From Gonocerus acuteangulatus (taxonomy: Eukaryota; Arthropoda; Insecta; Hemiptera; Coreidae), in contig OX328132.1 in NCBI GenBank assembly GCA_946811695.1, forward strand, positions 124,007,406 to 124,071,405: 64,000 bases of DNA. Direction: 5' to 3'. Shown piece after piece: positions 1-10,935 of the stretch. Position 1 is the first letter of the stretch. Every line of letters starts with the position of its first letter. Position numbers and translations under genes: made by a program. Under the pieces are notes generated by a model. The model was not told the DNA's origin and did no database searches. It was given only the letters and a program-made list of their open reading frames with translations.

Positions 1-540
1 TCGCCATAATTCTCCAGCAATTTTCTATCGTTTTAAGATCCGGACTAAGGGCTGGCAATCTAAAATGTTGATTCCGAAATCCTAAAAGCATTGTTTTGTA
101 GCGGTTGTAGTATGAATCGGCGCGTCTTTCTCCTGAGAAATGATTATTTCTTCTTCCAACATTGTAAAAAATGGTAAAAAGAACTCTGACAATTCATTTT
201 GATGAGTGATTTCTTCATTTTTCCAGAAATAAATGCAATTCGAGTTTTACTCTTTTCATTAAAAGCAGTCCATACCCATGCCATGACTCTGCTACTTCAA
301 TAAGACCTTCTTGACAAATTGTTTTTTTTATTTCTAAAGTCATGCCAGAGATAATTTAAACCATCAATTTTAAGTTTTTTTCATCACTAAAAATAAGGCT
401 GGACCATTTTTTTGGCTATTTTGAATATGATTTTCAGCGGACTGCAGTCGTCGCTGCAAATGATGTTTCTTGAGCAGTTGTTTTCGCATTACCTTACAAT
501 ATTTCAAGGACTGTGATTCCTTTATCCAATTCCTCATAAT
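1..540 (-). pseudogene. Tc1-like transposase catalytic-domain remnant
   Basis: Read on the minus strand in shifting frames, 540-1 retains a first-aspartate motif (FSDEK, near 390), a tryptophan-containing segment resembling MVW, a DAPIHT motif near 130 where the family has DNAPxH, and LPALSPDLKTIENCW near 40-10, which matches the WPxxSPDLNPIENLW signature before the third acidic residue. Several stops and frameshifts separate these blocks, so it is a dead copy. It continues past the window start. Confidence 0.8.
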
Positions 541-544
541 AATT

Positions 545-712
545 TTAACGTCCATTTATTGTTAACTACGAATTTTAGGACGGGTTATCTATAGGTTACC
601 ACCCTTTTCTAGCCAGGATAGGGGTGATGCCTTTTCTTTTTTTTCGAAAGAAAAGCCACCACCCCTAGAGGGAATCGAACCCACGACCTTTGGGTCTATA
701 CTAAATTAAATC
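545..712 (-). mobile_element. tRNA-related SINE (family 2), minus-strand copy inside the Tc1 relic
   Basis: The minus strand holds a perfect RNA polymerase III B box (GGTTCGATTCC) near 680, followed by a stretch shared with the copy at 13965-14135 (GCATCCTGGCTAG-like segment, CCTATAGATA, and the end GGACGTTAAAATT). It sits between the two halves of the Tc1-like transposase, so it inserted after that element. The A box is not clear, and I found no convincing target-site duplication. Confidence 0.6.
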
Positions 713-752
713 GTCCCAAAATCTGTTCAAAGAATGCTCCTGTTTTTGAGAT

Positions 753-971
753 TTATCTCAAAACTGTCCGTTTCACCTGCTTCAAAAAAATTGGAGGACT
801 TCCACTTCTTTTATTTTTTCCGTAATTGTCTTTACTGCAATGCAAAACGTTATTGGCCACTCCTTGGGAGGGGTTTTGCTCACGAACAATTTGTCTCTGG
901 GTAAACCCACCTCTTCTTAGGTCCATAATTCTTTGTTTCTCCACTCCAATGAATTGAGTTCCACGCAGCAT
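753..971 (-). pseudogene. Tc1-like transposase N-terminal helix-turn-helix fragment
   Basis: The translation from the Met at 971 runs MLRGTQFIGVEKQRIMDLRR and continues GGFTQRQIVREQNPSQ, the pattern of the first paired-like helix-turn-helix of Tc1-type transposases (R/K-x-I-x-x-L-R-x-x-G-x-S-x-R-x-I). It is followed by a basic GRPR-like stretch (KNKRSGSPP). The frame upstream to 1232 is AT-rich noise before the true start. In life this domain binds the element's terminal repeats. The fragment is separated from the catalytic part by the SINE at about 545-712. Confidence 0.75.
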
Positions 972-1315
972 TTTTTTAATAAAAAAAAATACTAATTCAC
1001 AGTAAAAATAATCCACTGCATAAAAAATAATCACACGTACTCTATCTTCAACAGTTAGAAGATAACTGAGGTGGTAATAATCCATTAGTACACTTGACAA
1101 TAAAAAATTAACATTGAGTTTATTCACAGCGTAAACATGGTTTTTTGACAAAATCTGATTACCGTAAATGATCAAACAAATCAAAGGCCATTTATAGCTT
1201 CTTGGCAATCTGATAACATAAAAACAAATCACAAAATATTATTGTGCAATGAATTCACTTATAAATTTAATAAATACTTTGATTTTATAAGTTGAGTTTA
1301 TAATTTTTCACAGGA

Positions 1316-1318
<3 letters not shown>

Positions 1319-1370
<52 letters not shown>
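1319..1370. repeat. (TA)n microsatellite
   Basis: About 26 uninterrupted TA units start exactly at the TA dinucleotide flanking the Tc1-like terminal repeat. The target TA may have seeded the run. Confidence 0.97.
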
Positions 1371-1374
<4 letters not shown>

Positions 1375-1604
1375 GAGGGAAGTGCTTAGTTACGCAGCTT
1401 CTCCGTGACGGACATGTAATTTTTTCATTAAAACACGATAAGTAAATATGATGAAACGGTCTTTTGGATCGATTCTAATCGAAATGAAAAGATCGATCCA
1501 GAAAAAAGATCGGCGAGTTGAGATTTATTCAAAAGAACGATCTTCTAGGCTCAGAAGATCGAACGATCTTCTAGGCTCAGAAGATCGATATCTACGATAT
1601 TTAT
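1371..1604. other. Non-coding AT-rich spacer with an exact 26-bp duplication
   Basis: No gene seen. Two exact adjacent copies of a 26-bp unit beginning GAACGATCTTCTAGG lie at 1535-1586. Many GATCGAT motifs occur here and again at 2890-3040, on the other side of the A1 insertion, suggesting one older repeat was split by A1. Confidence 0.6.
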
Positions 1605-2341
1605 CATGAAGATTAGACAGTTAGCCGTCGAGGTGATAAGGAAACATGGAATAGTTGGGATTCGGCTAAAAAGAAACCTCAATACGATTTTTGTAAAAAA
1701 TCTATATTCAGGACGATTTTCCTATGCCCCTTGTGTATCCTTCCATTAACAACTTTTTTTTCTTTCCTGTCATAAAAGGCTTTTGATCCCTACCGACCTT
1801 CTCCCACCACCTGTTTTGTTTTCAGTTACATATACCCTAGAAGATCCCAGTTTTCTTATATACTTCCACCATGGTTACTTAAGTGTTAACTTTGGTCTTC
1901 CTCTGCCTCCCGGCATTTTCATTGGTATGTAGTACCTTATTTCTCTGTTAAAAATTAATTAATATTATTATTAGCACCTATTTACTTGTATACACCTCTG
2001 TAAAAATGTTTTTTTTTTTTTTTTATGTTTCTATTGATTTTCTAGAACTAATTTCTAGATATGCACTAATGTTCATTTTACTTGTTTATTAATAACATAA
2101 TTGTTCTAATAATTTAATAACAAATTGTTCTTTTATAATAAGTGGAATTTTATTTATAGACCTTTCATTTATCTTACTTATAAACTTTTTTCTGTGTATT
2201 AATTTTTGTTTCTTTCTTTGTTTCTTGTCATTTTAGCTGACGAAGGCTACCAAAAAGTAGCCGAAACGTCCTGAATATAGATTTTTTACAAAAATCTTAT
2301 TGATGTTTCTTTTTAGCCGAATCCCAACCATTCCATTTCCT
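1605..2341 (+). mobile_element. Hammerhead element A1 (Penelope-type, non-autonomous)
   Basis: A 737-bp insertion flanked by a direct repeat TACGATATTTAT (1593-1604 and 2342-2353). Its arms are inverted copies: the left has the end module (GGGATTCGGCTA, then ...CTATATTCAGGACG) and the right repeats it inverted (CGTCCTGAATATAG ... TAGCCGAATCCCAACC). About 33 nt (with GTTAGCCGTCGAGG) extend beyond the shared module at the left end only. The left arm has lost its ribozyme core and the right keeps it. The interior is non-coding. Insertion by Penelope-like machinery supplied in trans is an inference. Confidence 0.8.
2232..2276 (+). ncRNA. Hammerhead ribozyme, A1 right arm
   Basis: The core CTGACGA at 2237-2243 is followed by stem II (GGCTAC / GTAGCC, loop CAAAAA), then GAAAC and the cleavage triplet GTC ending at 2270. 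Stem I pairs TTTAG just before the core with CTGAA just after the cleavage site, with one G-U pair. Stem III is only AC/GU with no loop. The core is fully consistent with the hammerhead consensus CUGANGA...GAAA...UH. Confidence 0.85.
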
Positions 2342-2353
2342 TACGATATTTAT

Positions 2354-3060
2354 CGATCTTCGATATGGGTCGATTTTACGATTACTTACAGTTTCATACG
2401 AAATTCGTATTTCATTTAGATTCTAATCGATTCTCATTTGAGACAACTACAAATCGACCTGTATACCTCGATTTGAAACCTTGATAATATGATAAAGATA
2501 TCTGTAATCTATAAGTAGAAACATTTAAGACTATTTTTCATCAAAAATAATACAAAATGAAACTACTATTGTTACAACATATTAAAACATATGGGTACTA
2601 TTACATCAATATGTTTATGAAATGACAAAAAAAAAAAAAAAATAGAATAAAATAATAATAATGGAGAAAAAGGATTATAACAGTTTGAAACCTTATTTTT
2701 ATTACGTTACTTTTTTCCCTCTCTTTGGAGAAACTGACGTGGTTGTATAATATTATTGTTGTATTAAAAGTCTTTTAGTGGAGATAGGACACTGTTCTAT
2801 CAATTTTTTCTTCAGTTAAATAATACAAATAATATATTAAGTAAAAAGAGGTGAGATTAAGCATTTGAATATTAGAAATAAAAAAATGACGGTATTCTAG
2901 ATAGATCGATTCTTTAAAAGATCGGCCCTTGAAAATCGATTGATAAAAAGATCGGCCCTTAGAGATCGATTCTTTGAAAATATTGGCCCTTGGATATCGG
3001 TCCAAAAAATCTATATATAGTGTTAAAAGATCGATTCATACGGCCCATCTCTAATCTATG
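2354..3060. other. AT-rich non-coding stretch with degenerate GATCG repeats
   Basis: No gene is supported. Bases 2890-3040 contain about four diverged copies of a roughly 33-bp unit (GATCGATTCTTTAAAAG then ATCGGCCCTT). A poly-A run lies at 2626-2641. The minus-strand frame over 2775-3005 is just this repeat translated. Confidence 0.6.
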
Positions 3061-4124
3061 CTTCACAAATGACGCTAAAGATAATATCATTGAGGAAACG
3101 CGCTAAGATGACGCATTTCTTGCAAATCCTGACTTTTTTTCGACTTGTTATCACCAAAAAATATATTTAAAATTGTAGAAACGTGTTTAAAATTTGCTTG
3201 TTAATACTAACACAGTTTTTTATGAAATTCATTCGATACAACAATAACTAAAAAAAACTACCAACTCACTTTAAGAGGTAGATACTTGGAAGAGGAGATA
3301 GAATGGACTGAAATGTCTAGAATAGTTCTGTGATCCATACAAATCCATTCCACGGTTTAATTCTGCAAAGGATTAGAGATAAGAATTCCTTAGGTTCACT
3401 ATAATTGTGAATTCCCATGGATTATTAGTTTTAAACCTCGGCAAAATGGATTTAAATATAATGAAAAACTCTTAATTTCCAAAAATGTATTCTCGCCGAA
3501 ATTTTGAGATATATTTTAACCCAGTATTGAAGAAAATATATTTAATTATAAATAATAAATAACAGTTGAAAGAATGAACACAACGTGTAATTGTGAAATT
3601 TAGACATGACTGGATTAAAGGGTAATACAAATTTAAAGTAGTTTTTTTTTCAAAACGTATGTTTTTCATATCGGGCGATATGCTAACGCCTTCAATTTTC
3701 AACCGATCAACTTCAAATTTTAACTTCAGCTTCGTAATGGTATTTGCTAGTAACGTGGGGCATTTTTCCATTATTTAAATTCTAACGATTTTATGACCGA
3801 TTTTCGCCGGATTATTTAATACAAAATTAAGAATTGTTCACCATTTTCGGAAAAAAATAATATTTCTTAAACATCCTATGTACGTTACTTACCTTCTTCT
3901 ATAAAAATAATTTCAGTTTTTTGTTCTAGGTTAAAAATTGCCGACAGCAGACTATCGCACGTGAAAAAAGAGGGTTTCCTAAGTTAGACACGGCGCCGCC
4001 ATTTTGTTCCCGAAGAATTAAAACCCTTTTTTTGGGGATACATTAAAAGCCCGAGTAAATCTTATGACAAAAAGAAATGAAAAATGAGGCGTCTAGAATC
4101 AAAACGAGACACATCTCTATTTAT
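3061..4124. other. Unannotated AT-rich stretch
   Basis: I see no gene. A 99-codon minus-strand frame at 3472-3771 has no recognisable domain and the composition of its surroundings. Near 3100 is a diverged copy of a dispersed motif (CTAAGATGACGCA) that recurs near 53170 and, inverted, near 55110. Confidence 0.5.
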
Positions 4125-4330
4125 ACGAATTCGGGGGGGGGAAGGGGCTGAGAGCATTGGGGGGTATGGAATACTAACAATCTAGAACTTAGAAAAGTGA
4201 GCAAATTAAAATGGTATTGTACCCAAAAAATTATTAATTATTTAATTTATTTTTAAGGTTTTTATGAAACATTTTTACCTATTCGAAGGGGGGGGGGGGC
4301 TGTAGCCCCCTCAGCCACTCCCCCTACGCG
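4125..4330 (+). mobile_element. Poly-G hAT-like MITE, left end truncated
   Basis: A member of the most abundant small transposon here. Shared landmarks in order are a poly-G run, GAGCATT, GGGTATGGAATACTAACAA, TCTAGAACTT, a cluster of A's before TTATTTAATTTATTTTTAAG, a second poly-G run and GCCCCCTCAGCC. This copy lacks the outer CATGGGCGTATATA terminus on the left, and its right end reads CCCCTACGCG. Confidence 0.7.
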
Positions 4331-4827
4331 ATATGATTCAAGCAAGCAACCCCAGAAGAATCTTCGATTGTTGCTTACCTCGATGGTAGGGACAGGGCTA
4401 ATCTGTATGGAGGGGCATACCGTTACACGCCACTTCATACTAATATCTGAGTTTAATTTTTACGGGGACTTCCCTAGGCAGATGGACAGATGTCCATTTT
4501 GGGGGTGTTTTTTTTTATTCATTAATTCTCTAAATACTGTCATATTATTGTTAAATAAATCCATTCATTGAATGAAAAAGTAAACATATACTTAACTAAA
4601 TGCAACGTTGTATGTTAGCGTAGCCCAAGGCATATTACTAAATTTTAATGTAATTTTTAAGTAATACGCAGTTCTCTCCCTCAAGATATGACCATACTAA
4701 TAATACAAGATTATGACCATCAACTAAAAACTAAACCTGTTGATCTCAATTATGACAAGAGGAGTGCCAAAGAATGTTCATGCACTGGAACTATGCCATG
4801 ATAAGGCAAGGATAATGGCGATTCGTC
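4331..4827. other. Unannotated spacer
   Basis: No gene or clear repeat. A 67-codon plus-strand frame at 4368-4571 has no recognisable features and is not called. Confidence 0.5.
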
Positions 4828-5170
4828 CCATGAATCTTGAAGGCAAGACGATGACTGGTAAAGGAAGAATCAGACCATGGATCTCGTAGGCAAGACGATG
4901 CCTGGCAAAGGAAGAATCAGCCCATGGATCTCGTAGGCAAGACAATGCCTGGCAAAGGAAGAATCAGCCTATGGATCTCGTAGGCAAGACGATGCCCGGC
5001 ATAGGAAGAATCAGCCTATGGATCTCGTAGGCAAGACGATGCCTGGCAAAGGAAGAATCAGCCTATGGATCTCGTAGGCAAGACAATGCCTGGCAAAGGA
5101 AGATTCTTCCCATGAATCTCTTGAGAATGACAATGCCTGGCAAAGAAAGATTTTTCCCACGGATCTCATA
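4828..5170 (+). repeat. 47-bp minisatellite, about 7 copies
   Basis: The unit contains CATGGATCTCGTAGGCAAGA, CGATGCCTGGCAAAGGAAG and AATCAGCC; successive CATGG positions (4876, 4923) are 47 bp apart. The last copies are diverged. Unit length is not a multiple of three and no frame stays open. Confidence 0.92.
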
Positions 5171-5289
5171 GGGATGGCAAAGTAAGAGAACGGTATAAAC
5201 TTATAGGAAGATCAAGATCCTTCTATTAATGTTTTAGGGATGAAAGAGAAGGTAGAGATAGATTCACCTCATGTTACTCTTAGGCAGGA

Positions 5290-5590
5290 GGCAGAAGAGT
5301 ATTTACCTCATGGAAGTCTTATGATGAGGAGTTGCTTAGGAAGATTATCCCTATCTCCATCATGACGATGGTCGGACACCAGATGATTCACCTCATGGAT
5401 GCCTTAAACATGATAAGATCTTGCTTAGGAACATTCTCCCTATCTCTATCATGACGATGCTCGGACACCAGCAGATTCACCTCATGGATGCCTTAAACAT
5501 GATAAGGTCTTGCTTAGGAACATTCTCCCTATCTCTATCATGACAATGCTCGGACACCAGCAGATTCTGTGAGTCATGAGGTGGCGGTGT
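5290..5590 (+). repeat. 89-bp minisatellite, about 3 copies
   Basis: The segment CATGACGATG recurs at 5361, 5450 and 5539, giving an 89-bp period. The unit includes CACCTCATGGATGCC and TTGCTTAGGAACATTCTCCC. The 5171-5289 spacer carries half-diverged versions of both neighbouring units, so the two arrays may share an origin. Confidence 0.9.
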
Positions 5591-5869
5591 CAGCAGAACT
5601 ACTTCCCCGTGAGTCATGGAATGATCGGAATATCAAAATGTTTTCCCCGCGGATAATTTTAAAGATTTAATATGACAATATTGTATAAAATAAAAATTTA
5701 CTCGTAATATGTTAATATCTGGAATAGCCTAACAAGAGAGGTTGATGATTTTCTTTCCCACTTTCTAGGGGCATTTCTGAGGTTTAACTTACTCTGAAAC
5801 TAGACCGAATACCGCCTAGAACGCGTTGCTTTTTTTTAAGGCAGGGTTAATGTGGCTATTTATAAGTAA
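5591..5869. other. Spacer between arrays
   Basis: Non-coding. Nothing recognised. Confidence 0.5.
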
Positions 5870-7480
5870 TGAAGAAAACGATTGGAAAAAATCTTAAGAA
5901 ACATTTAGAATAGATTCCTTCCAGTCTTAGAGGATTGATTCATTCTAAAAATAGAATAGAGAGTTATTGAAGTTAAGGAGATTCGGTTATGTCATTGAAT
6001 AAACTTGAAAATCCCTGAGAGATGGTTCAGTAAAACCATCTAGAAGAGTTTCTATTCGAAACATTCTAAAGTAATTACGTATAATTCCTAATCAGAGAGC
6101 AAGCAGAACTATTTAGGAGAGAGAACGCCAAATAACTGAGAGGGACTTTGTAAAATAATTTGTAATTAATTTTGTAGAAGCCTTGAGGAGGATTCAGTAA
6201 AATAATTGTGAAATAATTTTATAAAAACATTGATAATCGTAAAATAATTGTGAAGCCATACTGTAGAAGCATTGAGGAGGGATTCCGTAAAATAATTCTG
6301 TAAAATCATTAAGGAGGGATTCCATAAAATAATTCTGTAGAGTCATTAAGGAGGGATTCTGTAAATTAATTCTGTAGATTCATTTAGGAGTAATTCTGTA
6401 AAATAATAGTAAAGCCGTACTGTAGAATCTATTGAGGAGAGATTCCGTAAAATAATTCAGTAGAGCCATTAAAGAGGGATTCAGTAAAATAATTGTGAAG
6501 CCATACTGTAGAAGCATTGAGGAGGGATTCGGTAAAATAATTCTATAGAATCATTAAGGAGGGATTCTGTAAAATAATTGTGAAGCCATACTGTAGAAGC
6601 ATTGAGGAGGGATTCGGTAAAATAATTCTATAGAATCATTAAGGAGGGATTCTGTAAAATAATTGGGAAGCCGTACTGTAGAATCTATTGAGGAGAGATT
6701 CCGCAAAATAATTCAGTAGAGCCATTAAAGAGGGATTTAGTAAAATAATTGTGAAGCCATACTGTAGAAGCATTGAGGAGGGATTCGGTAAAATAATTCT
6801 ATAGAATCATTAAGGAGGGATTCCATAAAGTAATTCTGTAGAGTCATTAAGGAGGGATTCTGTAAATTAATTCTGTAGATTCATTTAGGAGTAATTCTGT
6901 AAAATAATAGTAAAGCCGTACTGTAGAATCTATTGAGGAGAGATTCCGTAAAATAATTCAGTAGAGCCATTAAAGAGGGATTCAGTAAAATAATTGTGAA
7001 GCCATACTGTAGAAGCATTGAGGAGGGATTTGGTAAAATAATTCTGTAGAATCATTAAGGAGGGATTCTGTAAAATAATTCTGTACTATAGAAGCATTGA
7101 AGAATTACTTGTAGAATTATTTTGAAAGGATTTTGGAAAATAATTGTGAAACGATACTGTAGAAGCATTGTGGATGGATCCCGTAAAATAATTAACAAGT
7201 CATTCTTTAGGAGCATTGTGGATGGATTCCGTAAAATAATTGTGAAATCATACTGTAGAATCATAAAGGAGGGCTTCTGTAAAATAATTGTGGAGCTATA
7301 CTGTAGAAGCTTTCTCGAAATAATTAGAACTCACTCTATGAATCAAATGACGAGGGCTCTGTAAAATAATTTGAAGACATTCTGTACAAGCATTTAGAAG
7401 TGATTCTGTAAAACATTTTTGAAGTCATTCTGTTAAAGCTGAGGAGAGATTCTGAATGATGATTGAAGAGAGATTCCAAA
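5870..7480 (+). repeat. Degenerate 37-49-bp minisatellite with about 500-bp higher-order copies
   Basis: The basic unit is AGGAGGGATTCCATAAAATA plus ATTCTGTAGAGTCATTA (37 bp). A longer variant inserts GTGAAGCCATACTGTAGAAG. The block around GATTCATTTAGGAG at 6377 recurs almost unchanged at 6878, a 501-bp shift, so multi-unit segments were duplicated after the array formed. Short frames on both strands at 7055-7632 are translations of the array and its edge. Confidence 0.92.
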
Positions 7481-7789
7481 AAATTCTCAAAGTAATACAG
7501 AAAAAAAGTATATTCCCGCTGGTGAATATTGTTGTTGGAGTGAGGGAGGGTGGGACATTGCCCTAGCTCCCAAGCACGGGCCATCTGTTCGCCACCCTGA
7601 AGCAGGTAGGGGAGCAAAACCCTACCATTCATGCGAGAGGTTTCTACAACTCGATAAGGCTCCTTCCAAACAGAACCGTATAGATAAGGCCTGGTGCATT
7701 CTTCTCGGGCTCAATCTGACAATTGGCTTAAAGTGTTCTGACTGATTTTTTTTAATGAAGCCAATTTGGCAATCGACATAAATCAGTCA
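7481..7789. other. Unannotated spacer
   Basis: Slightly GC-richer than its neighbours, but no domain, terminal repeat or RNA fold recognised. Confidence 0.5.
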
Positions 7790-8990
7790 TCCTTATGCAC
7801 ATTTGACAGCACATAAAGATAGGGCATCAATAGCGTGAAAGGAATCCAATTCTATCATGGCCTAAAATTGCTTAATCACGCGAACGTATGGCGACAATAG
7901 CATGAAAGGAACCCAATTCCATTATCGACTGATAGTACTCAATTATAAAAACAAAGGAAGTCAATAGCATGAACGGATTGCAATGCTACCTAATAGTACA
8001 CATACACATAAACATAGGACGCAGTACCTTCAAAGGAATTCAATTTTATCATCGCCTAGTAACATTCAATCATATAAACATAGGGCGTCAATGGCATGAT
8101 GTGAATATAATTCTATCATTGCATAATATCACACAAACACATAAACATAGGACGTCAATAGCACGATGTGAATCTAATTCTATCATTGCCTAATAGTACA
8201 CAAACACATAAACATTGGGCATGAATAGCATGAAATGAATCTTATTCTATCATCGCCTAGTAGTATTCAATCATATAAACATAGGGCGTCAATGGCATGA
8301 TGTGAATATAATTCTATTATTGCATAATATTACACAAACACATAAACATAGGACGTCAATAGCACGATGTGAATCTAATTCTATCATTGCCTAATAGTAC
8401 ACAAACACATAAACAATGGGGATGAATAGCATGAAATGAATCTAATTCTATCATCGCCTAGTAGTATTCAATCATATAAACATAGGGCGTCAATGGCATG
8501 ATGTGAATCTAATTCTATCATTGCATAATAGTACACAAACACACAAACATTGGGCGTCATAAGCATGAAATGAATCTAATTCTATCATCGCCTAATATTA
8601 TTCAATCATAAAACTTAGAGCGTCAATAGCATGAAAGGAATTCTGTTCTACCATCGCCAAATAGTATTTAATCATATTCACATAGGGCGTCAATAGCATG
8701 AAAGGAATATAATTCTATCATCGCCTTATAGTATTCAATCATATAAACATAGGGCGTCCATAGCATGAAATGAATCTAATTCTATTATTGCCTAATATTA
8801 CACAAACACATAAACATAGGGCGTTAATAGCATGCAAGGAATCGAATTCTATCATCGCCTAATAGTATACGAACATATAAACATAGGGCGTCAATAGCAT
8901 TAAATAAATCGAATTCTACCATTGCCTAATAGTATTCAATCATATAAACTTAGGGTGTCAATAGCATGAGAGCAATACAAATGACATAAC
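7790..8990 (+). repeat. 67-bp minisatellite, about 18 copies, trimeric higher-order period
   Basis: The unit includes CATAGGGCGTCAATAGCATG, AATCTAATTCTATCAT and CGCCTAATAGTA. Landmarks at 8079, 8146 and 8213 are 67 bp apart. The three-unit block starting at 8079 recurs at 8279 with the same variant order, giving a 200-bp higher-order repeat. Not coding. Confidence 0.93.
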
Positions 8991-9352
8991 TGGTAAAATA
9001 CTTTGGGAAAAAATTGCAATTCTTTAACGAGTTCACACCGGAGAAAATGCTATTCCTTTACCGTTAATGGCTGGAAATTGTTTAAAGATCCTATTTGGAG
9101 TTGGTAGGCTTGAAACACACCCAGTGATAGAAGAAATTTCAAAGAAAGAAATAAAGAACTTAAATTTGGAGTAGCAACGCTAGGCAGAGCTTGGGAAGTT
9201 GAAAGAAATCCAGGTAACTTCTCGTCGTTTACGGCCCCCTATATTTCACTCAACATAATAATAGGCCTTCTCAGCTTCTTGACACGCCATGTTCGGGTAC
9301 ATCCGACTCTTGGGCTACTCCAACGTGGCGATTCTACCTCAAATAGATCATA
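8991..9352. other. Unique stretch with an open frame lacking a start codon
   Basis: From about 9112 a plus-strand frame without an ATG stays open past the start of element B1 at 9364 (VATLGRAWEVERNPGNF within it). I recognise no family. It may be a broken exon or repeat-encoded remnant, or chance. Confidence 0.3.
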
Positions 9353-9442
9353 TACAGAGACTGGAAAGGTAGAAATTATCAGAGCTCCGTCGTTCTGTTT
9401 AAAAAAAACTACACTTTTTATATGAAAATGAGTTTTATTGTT

Positions 9443-9484
9443 AGCCGACGTTTCGGCTTGAAATTCAAGCCTTCATCAGGGCTG
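9443..9484 (-). ncRNA. Hammerhead ribozyme, B1 left arm
   Basis: Minus strand: AGCC, core CTGATGA (complement 9473-9479), stem II GGCTTGAA / TTCAAGCC (8 perfect pairs), GAAAC, GTC, then GGCT. Stem I is AGCC/GGCT, 4 pairs. The predicted cut lies between 9446 and 9447. Stem III is AC/GU without a loop. Confidence 0.86.
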
Positions 9485-9531
9485 TAAAAACAAGCCCTAC
9501 CTAGAACATCTTAGTTTTCAACTTAGGATCT

Positions 9532-9536
<5 letters not shown>

Positions 9537-9604
<68 letters not shown>
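9537..9604. repeat. (TA)n microsatellite inside B1
   Basis: About 34 TA units between the left ribozyme arm and the central palindrome. Confidence 0.97.
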
Positions 9605-9608
<4 letters not shown>

Positions 9609-9825
9609 TTTTAAGTTTCTTCGCTGGGGTTGATATGATTGATTTGGGAGACGGCTTCTCTCTCCAGCGGTGTTCTTCCTCTCCTTTGCGCAATATTTCG
9701 TCGGGTTCATCTCCGACTTCTTCGGGCTGCCCGAAGAAGTCGGAGATGAACCCGACGAAATATTGCGCAAAGGAGAGGAAGAACACCGCTGGAGAGAGAA
9801 GCCGTCTCCCAAATCAATCATATAT
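9605..9825. repeat. Central inverted repeat of B1
   Basis: The two sides are near-perfect reverse complements around 9728 (for example TTGATTTGGGAGACGGC on the left and its complement on the right). The symmetry makes mirrored frames open on both strands, which is not evidence of coding. Confidence 0.9.
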
Positions 9826-9873
9826 ATATATATGTATATATATGTTGGTATTAACTCTGTCCTGCTTGTTTTT

Positions 9874-9912
9874 ACAGATGAAGGCTGGAATTTCAAGCCG
9901 AAACGTCGGCTA
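9874..9912 (+). ncRNA. Defective hammerhead, B1 right arm
   Basis: The arm reads ACAGATGAAGGCTGGAATTTC, then CAAGCCGAAACGTCGGC. Against intact copies, five bases (CCCTG) are missing at the core, destroying CTGATGA. Stem II also has a changed base. Cleavage is not expected. Confidence 0.8.
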
Positions 9913-10037
9913 ACAATAAAAATCATTTTTATATAAAAAATGTATTTTTATTAATACATAACGACCGAGCCCTGACAATTTTTACCTTTGCATCACCAAC
10001 GGTCAACCAACTCCTCTCAATGGATTTACAGAGACTG

Positions 10038-10357
10038 TTTTAATTCTTGCTTTATTACACCTTTTGACTCAAATGAATTTTCCTGATTTTATATACTATG
10101 CTAGGAATCCTTTCTGCAACAATAGCAAGAAGCTCACAAAAAAGAGAAAAAAAAATCTTTTTGAAGCTTTCAAAATCATGGATAAGAGAGGTATGGAATG
10201 GCGACTCGGGCTTTTCCTGAAGGTCTGCACGTTGACCTAAGCCCTTAAGCTTAAGCCCTGACACTTGTGGCTTACGGATACCACTAATGCTAGTGGCGTC
10301 CTTTTCAGCAGGTCTAGGCCACTAGATTCCAGCCGGAATAGAGTCTGCTCCCCTATA
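10038..10357. other. Unannotated spacer
   Basis: Non-coding. Weak frames on both strands (10055-10264 minus; 10265-10540 plus) show no domain, and the second runs into a repeat. Confidence 0.5.
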
Positions 10358-10401
10358 TTGGGTTGTCCGGAAAATAATGCAGGATTTTATTTTTTTAAAT
10401 A

Positions 10402-10935
10402 TCCTCTATACAGGGTGTATCGCAAGTTATTGACACTCCTTCAGGGGACAAAACTAGACAGAAAATGTAGTCCAACACCACCAACCACACATTTCTATCT
10501 CACTCCGTTTCAGACATATGCCCTTCTAAAGGTTATTTAAAGAAAACCGTGTTTTTTTAGTACAACTCCAATTTTCCCTGCTTATACACACTTTTTTTCA
10601 ACAATTCGTTACGTTTTTGAAATCAAAATTAAAGTTTCTTTAAGAATAATGCACATTGAATGTTGACTATTATCTCATTCAGACCGTAATATCAATACCA
10701 AAAGTAGAAATTAATAAAAGCTTCTGATTAGCGACAACTTTTCAATAATCACTACTCTTCTAAAATAAATCCTAAAGACTGCCGAATCTAAAAAAAGTTG
10801 TCAAATTTAATCAGCTTTCCAAGTATATACTCAAAACTGAGATTATTTCATAATCTCTCAATTTCATAATGTAATTGGAATACTAGAGTGAATACTTTAT
10901 GAAAAAAATAAAGATAATATTATGTTTATTTTCGT
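10402..10935 (+). mobile_element. Dispersed repeat E (CAGGGTGTATCGC family), copy 1
   Basis: It starts TACAGGGTGTATCGCAAGTT and is collinear for about 530 bp with 33091-33660 and, inverted, 60355-60853. Landmarks are CATTTCTATCTCACTCCG, CAGACATATGCCCTTCTAAA and CATTCAGACCGTAATATCAA. No inverted counterpart to the start is seen at the other end and there is no coding frame. It is nested in the mariner relic. Confidence 0.75.

Larger units (their letters stand above)
1..1318 (-). mobile_element. Tc1-like DNA transposon relic, cut by window start
   Basis: A Tc1/mariner-superfamily element read on the minus strand. Its 5' terminal repeat is the inverse of 1304-1318 (CAGTCCTGTGAAAA, next to a TA at 1319-1320). 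Transposase remnants follow in order: a helix-turn-helix piece (971-753), then a SINE insertion, then catalytic-core remnants down to base 1. The other terminus lies outside the window. Stops and frameshifts mean it cannot encode a working enzyme. Superfamily assignment rests on protein motifs plus the TA-flanked terminus. Confidence 0.85.
9364..10026. mobile_element. Hammerhead element B1 (Penelope-type, palindromic)
   Basis: A 663-bp insertion between direct repeats TACAGAGACTG (9353-9363 and 10027-10037). The arms are inverted copies of one module; the right end extends about 33 nt further (containing CAACGGTCAACC). Between the arms are a 68-bp TA run (9537-9604) and a second palindrome at about 9605-9825 whose centre CTTCTTCGGGCTGCCCGAAG is near 9728. 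Each arm has a hammerhead sequence; the left is intact, the right has a deletion. No coding capacity. Confidence 0.82.

Noticed and set aside
3472..3771. 99-codon minus-strand frame as a gene
   Set aside because: No domain, AT-rich residue bias (I, K, N, Y, F) as expected from background, no supporting signals.
9501..9936. Four overlapping frames of 87-141 codons on both strands
   Set aside because: They run through a TA microsatellite (YIYI tracts) and a palindrome, which makes mirrored frames open on both strands.
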